From Lepeophtheirus salmonis (lineage: Eukaryota > Arthropoda > Copepoda > Siphonostomatoida > Caligidae): DNA of 64,000 nt. The notes below the pieces were generated by a model that worked only from the letters and a program-made list of their open reading frames with translations, ran no database searches and was not told where the DNA came from. The translations under genes were made by a program, and so were the position numbers. Positions 55,603 to 64,000 of this stretch are shown piece by piece (positions within the stretch are counted from its first letter, which is position 1; each line of letters begins with the position of its first letter). The stretch is from assembly GCF_016086655.4 (NCBI RefSeq), contig NC_052131.2, forward strand, positions 7,609,940 to 7,673,939, given 5' to 3'.

Positions 55603-56843
55603 AAAAAAAAATTGACTCAACAGTAAAATTGTTTTTATAACTTAATTTGCGGGTATATTATACCTATGAGAATATATCTATTATACAATATAATCGATTT
55701 AAAGTTTGATGGCTATTCAAAACTTTGTTCATAATTTTAAATAAAAATATGTCAATGGATTAGTTAAAAGTAACTAATTTACAGTTACTTTTTGTAAATT
55801 TCATATTTCTATATTATATAAAAAAATATTTTTTGTTATTTGAAAATTTTACTAGTCTTATGATTTCAATACCTAAAATTGTTTATATACCAAATGTTTA
55901 GTGTAGAATATTAAGTGTACACAAAAAAAAACCTCACTGAGGTTAGTTAGATACATCATTAATGAAGAGTATAAAATAAAATGAAAACCCGCGCATATTT
56001 GCAAATACTGCAAAATTGAACATATTTTCATCCTCCAGTGAATCAACCAACACGTGCGTGAACATATGTATCTTTCACATTGCAAAGTATGTCAGCCCAG
56101 TGATTCATTCGTGTAATTACTTGGTAGACCTTCTTTATATTATAGACTTAATCACTCAAGAAAATTATCAATGATTAATATCCTTACGGATCAGCTGTAC
56201 GGATTATCTTCAGAATTAATTAACTGTTGAAATTATATCTAATAACTTGAATAATTAAGTTAATGATTCACAAAATCAATTATAACTTAATAAGTTAACT
56301 TCAATATTACTTAAAGGTTTAACTACCTAGTATTGGTATTATAATCAAGTTTATTATATTCCACGACAATAAAACAATTTGAAACTGTTGGCTTTATTAG
56401 ATCGTTCGTCACCCACATTTACTCTTCCACTCAAATGATAAGATGTGACTTAATATGGTACAAATAGTGGTTCATGCCAAATCCATAAAAATCATGATTA
56501 TTTTTGATAATAAATCAAAAAAAATGGACAAATTACATGGATGTCACACGTAAAAGATTCCTTGAATTAAGTAAAAATTCACCTAAAATAGTGTCTCACC
56601 AAAAAAAAATATGTCAAACGTTATACATATGACCAAGGTGAAGTTTATATTTATAAATAGTTTTGAATATAAATTAATAAAACACAGATATTATCCTATT
56701 GACTCTCTCAACCTTTACTTCTCCAAAAAGAGAAAGATAAAATGGCATACGCAAACGTGCCAAAATTGTGACGTCACGTCTCACATCTTAGCTTTTTAAT
56801 GACGACTTCAATAAACAACGATAATTGAGGCAAAAGGTCAACA
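55603..56843. other. AT-rich DNA, no supported gene
   Basis: The minus frame 55,873-56,085 and plus frame 56,611-56,799 have no recognised content. No RNA is seen. Confidence 0.4.
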
Positions 56844-57289
56844 GAGATTAGATCTTATCCCCGCCTATCACTCTGTAAAGGAAGTTGTGGACATTGTGAA
56901 TTGCTCTGTTCAACTTGTCTGTAAGGTTAGGAGGCTTATTGAGAGTGGGAATGCCTCTCCAAGCCGACACAACAAGACTGTTACTGAAGTCTTCTTGACC
57001 GGTGTGAAAGAGGCTGTAAAGCCCATGTTGGATGTCAACTAACCAGAAATTTATTAACTTTGGCAACAATACTCAACACCCGATCATCAGGCCATAACAA
57101 ATCAAGCTAGGTGCAAGGAAAATCTCATCGATTCTGGCATCCAAACTTATGTCCTGCAAAGTCCCCGACTCCAATGGTGAAGGCCTCCATTGAGAAAAAC
57201 TTGTATGATATGTCATCAAGTTGTGAAATTTATTAACGCCTAGACTGGAATCCATGGTGGCCGCAGAAAGAGGACATTTTGATAAATAA
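56844..57289 (+). pseudogene. Internally deleted Tc1-like transposase relic
   Basis: The plus strand reads RLDLIPAYHSVKEVVDIVNC, SVQLVCKVRRLIESGNASPS and TEVFLTGVKEAVKP, a well-preserved N-terminal helix-turn-helix region. After stops comes WQQYSTPDHQAITNQARCKE (the 'WQQDSAPGHKA' box, Asp replaced by Tyr), then, after frame changes, the terminal RLESMVAAERGHFDK and TAA at 57,287-57,289. The region between the N-terminal domain and the second-Asp box, including the first Asp, is missing. Total length 446 bp against ~1 kb expected. Minus frames at 56,848 and 57,073 are shadows. Confidence 0.8.
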
Positions 57290-57644
57290 TTATTGATATA
57301 ATAAAGGGTAATACATTTATGACACACAGTTGATTTTTTAGAAAGAGATTAAGAGACGGGGTATAGGATATTTCGGAGACCAATACATTGTGAACTGATC
57401 AAAAAAATCTTTTGAATATGAAATATATCAGCAAGGGTGTCTGAAATGGTGGTATCTCCCCTCTTCCCAAAGAATAAATTTTTGTTTTATAATAGTAAAT
57501 TTTTTGATGAGAAGATAAGGTTTAACAAACAAATTTTTATAAGGATTTATTTTCTAGAAAATAAGGTAATTGTTTCGTCTGCGTCATAATATTGTCTTCG
57601 TCCGACATCGTCATTTTCTCTTTTATTTCGTCTTGTCTTAAAAA

Positions 57645-57945
57645 GAATTTAATATTTACATCTAATTTTTTAATTTAAAAAAAAAAAAATTTGTGAACAG
57701 CTGTAAACTTTTAAAATCTTTATCTATAAAAATTAGTTTTCTGTGAATTTTTTTCTAAATAGTTTTAATTCAATTTTAGAAATTTTTCCCAAAAAAAATT
57801 ATTTTTTGATAATAATTATGGATTTTTGAAATTTTTATTCAAAAAATTTAATTTTTGTAAACAGCTATGGATTTTTAATTGTATTTTAAAAAAAAAAAAT
57901 CTAAAACCATGCCCTCCCTAAAATATATTCCTCCGGAGGCCTGTG
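57645..57945. repeat. AT-rich foldback repeat, copy 14
   Basis: Core words ('tttgtgaacagctgtaaac', 'aaacagctatggattttt') lead to 'ccatgccctccctaaaatat' and the cap 'cctccggaggcctgtgg'. The left cap is absent. Confidence 0.65.
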
Positions 57946-57984
57946 GTGTTACCCACTAATAGAAAAATTTAGACTCTATTAATG

Positions 57985-58170
57985 GTTGTCGGCAATCAAT
58001 TTTTTTGCTTTTTGAACGTTGATTATTTGAACTTGTAGTAGCTTACATTCAATAATGAGCGATTCCCATCAATAGTCAGTTATTGACTAATAATTGATAT
58101 AGTTGAGAATATTTTTTTTTTTTGGTTTGTTTCCAGAGGAAAGGTTGCGAGATCCTATAAAGGTAACGAC
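57985..58170 (+). repeat. Copy of the 19,966-20,278 MITE family
   Basis: 'ggttgtcggcaatcaat', 'tttttgaacgttgatt', 'aacttgtagtagct' and 'gaggaaaggttgcgagatcc' plus 'tataaaggtaacgacg' retain the right end well. A (GT)n(TA)n run follows at 58,198-58,220. Confidence 0.55.
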
Positions 58171-58220
58171 GTGTCTGACATAAACAAACTATTTTTTTTT
58201 GTGTGTGTGTTATATATATG

Positions 58221-58854
58221 TAGATTATATTCTCCTTCAATGTCTTCCACAACTCAAGCGCATGACTTGAGGCATGCTATGTTGTTTTGTTTTTTTACAA
58301 GTAACCATTGTTATTGGAATGTAAAAAAATATCGTGGGTATTTTTGCGAATAGGTGTGTATTGAGATTTTTACTTTTCTTTTAGCCTATCTAGAAAGAAT
58401 TATAGAACTGAGAATGGCTGATATACATTAAGAATTGCGTGATTAAGGTAGACTATTTTGATAACAACCGACCTAATTATATATTATTTTATTATTATAC
58501 ATTTGTAACCACTTTATGGAAGAAGGATTGATCACGAGGAATACGATCCCCACTTAGTCGTCAATATAATCTATGAAGAAGAAAAAAATATCTTATTAAC
58601 ATCTCATGACCAAAAATGTTAACTTGACCCATCTTGTATTTAAATGTGTTTCATAAAAATTGATAAAAGAACTCAAAGTATAATACAGGAATACCTTGAA
58701 ATACGATTGCCCCAACATTGGTGTTGATTGAGATAAGAGCTGGAATCTTATAAAAAATTTGGATGGACATACGAGGTTTTTTTATCGATGGGTGCAGGTC
58801 GAGAGTTGGAGATGAGACTCAAGAGGTGCTTCAAGCTCAAGTTTTTTCTTATGT
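58221..58854. other. AT-rich DNA, no supported gene
   Basis: The 60-codon frame at 58,171-58,353 starts in the MITE and crosses simple repeats. It is not supported. Confidence 0.4.
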
Positions 58855-59230
58855 AGAGATGGGATTTTTGTAAGAGCGTGAAGAGAAGAAAGGAGTAAGA
58901 TTTTTGGTATTAAGGATTTAAGATCCCTGTTAATATCAGCTTTCTTTTATATGGTTGTTGTGTGAGAAAAGGAATTACTGCTATAAAGAGGAGAAACATC
59001 TACATTACAAATATCATTAGTACAGAGAAAATGTTTTAAATATATATAAACTCATCTATATCTTTTTTATTGTGCATTTTTAAAACAATTCACAGCAAAA
59101 ATAGGCAATAATGCTTACTTCAGAGTCAGAAGTTAACACCGCGAAACCTATTAAATAATGAACAAAAAGAAGAAAACACACACGGAATAACTGTTTTATC
59201 CTTTTCTAAACGCTAAACTTTGCTTTTTTC
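58855..59230 (+). repeat. ~400-bp dispersed repeat, copy 4 of 4 (longest)
   Basis: Joins the two parts seen separately elsewhere: 'gagatgggatttttgtaaga' to 'tatcagctttc' (as at 42.3 kb) and 'aacaattcacagcaaaaata' to 'acacacacggaataactg' (as at 10.0 and 46.4 kb). Confidence 0.6.
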
Positions 59231-60252
59231 TTTACACAAATCTCTTGTTTCCTTTTGATATATGTAAGGGTTGAGTGTTGTTTGCTTATATTAGTAGTTT
59301 ATAAACAAAGCAACAAATAGTGACGCCGTCTTGCAGCAAAATAACATGAAAATAATAACTATGGATGTATGTTACTCATTATAGAGGGCGCTGTAAAATT
59401 TATTCCCAGCATGCGCCATTTCTTTTACAGACTGTCACATAACTTTGCAGATGATTTTTTATTATAAGTTTGCTTTGAGTTACTAGCTCCTTCCAGTAAG
59501 GATAAATATATACCTATTTTCTTTGTTAAAAAAAAGAGATACTAATCAGTGTCAGTTTAAGCAGGGAGGGAGGGTGTTTGGTAATATTTTGAAAAAGATA
59601 CATTCTTTTTTTTCGATGGAATATTCTGTTTTTTATACTGAGATATTTTTCATTCTTTATTTTCACTTTTACTCTCATTTTACAAGTTTTATTATGTATT
59701 GCATCCAGCGACCTCTTGTCTAAACAGAAACAGAAAAAAGTAGTAGTTAGTTAGTAGTAATTCAATTCTTACCAACTGTTGTGGCACTATTCTTCATTTC
59801 ATAGAAGGGAACACTTAACAGCCAACTAGCAGCTAATTTCATTTTATCCAATCAACATTCAGAACACAATAAAGGAAAAATAAATAGAGAATTGACAGTT
59901 GATGAAAAATACTATATAAATTATAATATAAGGGATATATTGCCGTGTTTAAGACGATATGCGCTACATATCCCATATATTTTATAGTATTTATAGTCTA
60001 AAAAGTATCGAAATATAGGTTCACCTACCAATTTTGTTACTCGAACCGTCTTAATATCGTGAAAATAATAGTTTGCAACATTGAATGTAATATGGCATTA
60101 ACCAGGCTGAATCAAAATATCTCACAGTATCAACTAAATTATTTTTTCCTACAAAATAAACTTGAATTGAGCTAATTAGGTTACTAAATTAAGGGATGCT
60201 GCTATACTAATCAAATTGTTTAAATCGAAAATGTTAAATCTGTATATTATTA
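59231..60252. other. AT-rich DNA, no supported gene
   Basis: No convincing coding, RNA or repeat boundary. The 66-codon frame at 59,523 is A/T-driven. Confidence 0.4.
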
Positions 60253-60390
60253 GAGTGACCAAACGCTCTCTTTATAAGACGGACATTTATTCTTTTTACT
60301 TCCTCAAAATCGACTTAACCCATATAAACTGGACATTTGATGAATTTATATATAAAAAAGAGGCTGTCAGACACTAGGGACAGGATGAAC
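60253..60390. repeat. Short repeat related to 25,133-25,227
   Basis: 'agagtgaccaaacgctctct' and 'ataaactggacatttgatgaattt' match parts of the 25-kb element. Boundaries are uncertain. Confidence 0.4.
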
Positions 60391-61344
60391 TTAGAGCAAA
60401 AAAAAAAAATGTCAAACTACAGTCTACCCCTCCACCTTCAAAAACGGTGTATGGAGCCTGCATTAATTTAAGACGGTCTTAGGTATCCTAAACAAAATTT
60501 GGCATAATTTCTTACAGCTAAATTCATCAATAAATTTTTCTAACAAACCCACAAGGTGCTTCTATACTTTATAGGTATTCATAAGACGATTAAATACATT
60601 AAATAGAAATGTACCCATAACTTGTTTTATGTTATGCATGAAAGGTTTTGCGATACCTGCTTGAAAGAATGCGCAAGTATATTTATTCCAAAAAAGAATC
60701 ATATGCTATTATAATAGAGCTTGAACAAAGTATTTATTCCGCAAGATGGCGCAGCCACCTCAAGTTCAAATAATTGAAATAAAGAACACTACAGTTAATA
60801 GCATTTACATAGTCACTCATTAGTAACCTTTGAAAATAAGTCTGCAGCTTAATTAACATTTTTATATACATATAGCATTTCTACAATTTATAGAAGCCTA
60901 TTGTATTAAGTTTGTATGAATCTGGATGAGAGGCTTTGTTAGCAACCATTTTCAAATTTAGGCAAAGATAACTCGAATTCTAAACTTATTTTCTTGGAAT
61001 ATATCAACATTCAACAAGAAAATAATTCTTATAAAACAATTAATGTTAACTTTAGATTGTCATTTGTATCAAAATAAAAGAGATGCATTGCATTTTATCG
61101 TTAAAGAATTATTAGATCATAAAATTACTCAAACTATATTCATAGCTTAAAATATATTTTGAATGGTTCTATTTTTGGAAACACCATAAATTATTAGAGA
61201 TAGGGTCGGTCTTGGATACAGATCCGAATATACCGGTTATGGTATAAGGAAAATTGTATGATCCGAAAGGATATGATATTTGATTTCTGGACAGGGTTCA
61301 GGTACTCAAACTTTTACAGATCTAAAAAAGCTTAATATAAGGGT
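60391..61344. other. AT-rich DNA, no supported gene
   Basis: Nothing is recognised apart from an A-run at ~60,400. Confidence 0.4.
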
Positions 61345-61612
61345 TATATTGGGGGGACTTGGTCTTTTTTTTTTTTTTTTTAATTTAAAGAAAAGTTTTT
61401 CGGAAAAAATTTCAATTATTAAATTTTTTTGGAAAAAAAAATTAATAACCTATGATTACAGAAAATTAAATTTTTTGGAAAAAAAAATTTTTAAATTTTT
61501 TTAGAAAAAAATTTCAAAAATTGTATTCACCAAAAAAAAATAAGTAAAAAGCAAACATTCCTTAATTTATACCCTCTCCAGCCCTCCCCTTCAGACGCCC
61601 CTGAGTATTTCA
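61345..61612. repeat. AT-rich foldback repeat, copy 15
   Basis: 'attggggggacttgg', then the T/A core, then 'ccttaatttataccctctcc', 'agccctccccttcagacgcc' and 'cctg'. The right cap is intact and the outer left cap is missing. The 74-codon frame at 61,280 is repeat-derived. Confidence 0.75.
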
Positions 61613-63714
61613 TATACTTCATTATATTTTAAAAATTAATATATTTTTATCGAAAGTAGCATCACTATTTATTTTAATTAGTACTTGGAGCCACATCTAC
61701 CACAAAAGCTACATCGTGAGGTTATTCTAATGTAATTATAACAGTTATGTTCTAATAGTAAGCCATAATCCGGATTTTGTTTTACTCAGATTTGATGGTG
61801 ATTTGCCCTATCTTTGTAAATTACTCTTATTGGGACTAAAACATTGCTAAGCATGTTCCTATGCCTTGGAGCAACTTTCGATAATTGGCTGTCATTCACA
61901 AATTTAAAATAAAATAAATTTTCAAACCACTCTACTGTTAGTAGTAATTAATTATCAATGATGAAAATCCAGTGTAGAATGGGCATGTTATAAAAAAGAA
62001 ACCGAAGTGAACATGGTAACCCTGACAATTTGAAGAATGTTTAGAAGGAGAGAAAAAATAATGCTCATGACGTTTCATTGGATCAGGTACAATCAGCTGT
62101 GACAAAAGAGGAAGGAAAAAAGAATATAAACAAAGACATTTGTTAGAATTACTCCGATTTTATTCCCGATTCTACTCTGAGTCCAACAAGTACTTACAAT
62201 TATAACTCCGCGACAAGTCCTCAGGGTTACGCTCTCTCTTTTATGAACAAACACAAATATTCAATCAGGTTTTGAATATAATTGAACCTATTTAGAAAAA
62301 GTTGTTCACTACTCAGGAATTAAATAATAATGGCAATTGCTAAGGAAAAGAAAATTCATTCTTTATATCACCAATTATAAATTAACGGGAGGCAAAGCAT
62401 AAACCGAATTTACGTCATTGGTAATTATTCATTAAATAAATTTTACTCCTTAGTGATATTGTATTCATTATTTATCTCGACGTTACCTTTCTAACATAAA
62501 AAAAAATCATTTTGGTTTGTTACCAGCTGTCGAATCATCAAAAATGGCATCTTGGAAAAACTTTTAGGCCAATGAGGCAGGATATATCCTATAGGACGAC
62601 ATAAAGGCTCAAAAAATGATTTTCGAGCTTCTCACATTTTAAAGCATGAGAAAAGATGCGAAAACATATCAAAATTCAAAAGAGTATATTTTTGAATAGG
62701 TCAACTGCTACATTTTGTTCTCCAAAGTGAAGATTAGGTTACTCCGGTAATACAATGGACGACAATATTTTTTATTAAAGCCTACCCATGCAAAATAAAA
62801 CTCTTCTTCATAGTTGAATCAAGGCTTTACCAAGATATCATTAAATTATATGATTTCTTAGCGATTACTATTTACTTATTTCTCTTTCAATTATATTTAT
62901 GTTAACTTTGAAAAAATAAATCAATATTAAAAGTTTATATTATGATACTTATAGGAAAGATTAGGAACTGAATAAAAATTAACAATTATGTAGTAAACAT
63001 TTTAGTCATAAAGACTATAAATTTGAAGAAATAGTGTCGTATCTTAAAGAAAGATGCAGTTCCATCTATATTTGAAGTCCTTCGAGCAATACTACTCAAA
63101 AAAAGAACAGTTCCAAGAACTACTGGTTCAAGTATGGCTACTAGGTAAAAAAAATAGTTATTTGAAGCTAATGCAAACTTTCGTAGGTATTTTTGGGCTG
63201 CTAATATTTTTTCCTATAATCTTACAGATTTCAAAATGGAAAAAATCGTGAATATCTTACTAGATATTTTTTCAAAATCCCTAATAGTTGTTTACCGTCT
63301 TATAACAAACGGAGATAGTATACTTTTTTGCTTCATAAATAGAGCAGTTTACTTAATGTGCCCATCGCTCCAAATATTTGATAAATTAAAATTAACATTG
63401 TGTAATCATGACACAACTATAACCAAAGACAAATATAAACATATCTGACAAAATTGAAACTCTTTATGATTTAAGAAACTTATTTGAATCTAAGCTTGAA
63501 TAGTTTACAACAATTCTAAATACCATGTACAATGAACACAATAATTTTCAAAGAAAAATAAATTTTATAGCTGGAACAATTTAAAAATATATGACAATCA
63601 AAACAGAGGAGAAGGTACTCCATGAAGTTTTTTAGTAACGTATGCATATGCTATGGGAAAACTGTAATCCTTATTTATATATCTATCTGCAGTTCACTAT
63701 AGAAAAGTAATCCT
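61613..63714. other. AT-rich DNA, two unexplained small frames
   Basis: Plus frames at 63,054-63,251 and 63,236-63,448 overlap by 16 nt. The first includes a hydrophobic stretch (VGIFGLLIFFPIILQI) and could be a membrane segment by composition, but A/T-rich DNA produces such peptides readily and no family is recognised. Nothing else is seen. Confidence 0.3.
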
Positions 63715-64000
63715 CTTGAAAAACTGAGACTTAGCACATTATATGCTTCTCTACGACGTGGAAGATCTTCAATGGGTTCAAATGCCTTTAAAAGAATGAA
63801 AACCTTGTCAAATTGTAGAAGCTAGAATGTAGATTATTGAGACAACCCCGAAAGAGAGAGACTCGAGACTCCAATTCTTTGAAATAGAGGAGCATTGATG
63901 GAGTTGATAGATGATACCCTAACCCAGAAGACAAACTCCTTCACTTTAATAGCTGAAAGAAGGATTCCTAATGTCTTGAAACGCGGAGTAGATGAGGATG
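63715..64000 (+). pseudogene. Decayed coding-like stretch running off the window end
   Basis: In one plus frame the translation is protein-like with three stops: KLRLSTLYASLRRGRSSMGS-NAFKRMKTLSNCRS, stop, ... ERERLETPIL, stop, NRGALMELIDDTLTQKTNSF and TLIAERRIPNVLKRGVDED to the edge. Base composition is clearly less A/T-rich than upstream. It could be a pseudogene, a transposon relic, or an exon starting near 63,886 with the stops in an intron. The minus strand is also open over 63,835-64,000. No family is recognised. Confidence 0.3.

Noticed and set aside
63054..63448. Two overlapping frames as a small membrane protein gene
   Set aside because: Hydrophobic peptides are expected from A/T-rich DNA, and there is no homology or splice signal to support them.

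Overview
The window looks like nuclear DNA from an arthropod. It is strongly AT-rich, has no bacterial-style gene packing and no ribosome binding sites, and is saturated with decayed Tc1/mariner transposons and short foldback repeats. Several transposase relics (for example one beginning MSKQQQKRQLV and another with KNAVKKAKMDQEE) resemble families I associate with caligid copepods such as the salmon louse Lepeophtheirus salmonis. That assignment is inference and was not checked by search.

I find no intact, recognisable host gene, no rRNA and no CRISPR. The best host-gene candidate is a small plus-strand gene at about 26,640-27,680: exon-like blocks with good splice sites and matching phases, ending in a 250-nt frame with a stop codon. 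Weaker exon candidates, which may belong to long-intron genes, are at 8,142-8,210, 15,022-15,090 and 18,729-18,790 (plus strand, phase-compatible), and at 46,775-46,827 and 42,715-42,780 (minus strand, phase-compatible). None has a recognised function.

Mobile DNA, left to right: internally deleted Tc1-like relic (2,114-2,540); an inverted pair plus a third copy of a ~560-bp repeat (7,543-8,102; 8,500-8,830; 11,112-11,678); a MITE with terminal inverted repeats (19,966-20,278); a nearly full-length decayed Tc1 element (20,962-22,222) followed directly by a Helitron-like 3' end (to 22,880); an internally deleted Tc1 element with both ends preserved (31,463-32,224); a LINE reverse-transcriptase scrap (38,077-38,200); Tc1 3' relic (39,803-40,023); a tRNA-like sequence (41,895-41,980); a mariner 3' half joined to a Tc1-like 5' fragment (44,297-44,880); another Tc1 relic (45,551-46,000); a ~2-kb composite whose two ends are arrays of ~110-bp repeats in opposite orientation, with integrase-like debris between (47,814-49,866); and another internally deleted Tc1 relic (56,844-57,289).

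Scattered throughout are about sixteen copies or fragments of a repeat with GC-rich inverted ends (CAGGGGCGTCCGCAGG-like) and a low-complexity A/T core. One copy interrupts another repeat at 54,357-54,842. The most unusual structures are the foldback composite at 47.8-49.9 kb, the repeated pattern of Tc1 elements that keep both ends but lack the catalytic core, and the AT-rich foldback family.
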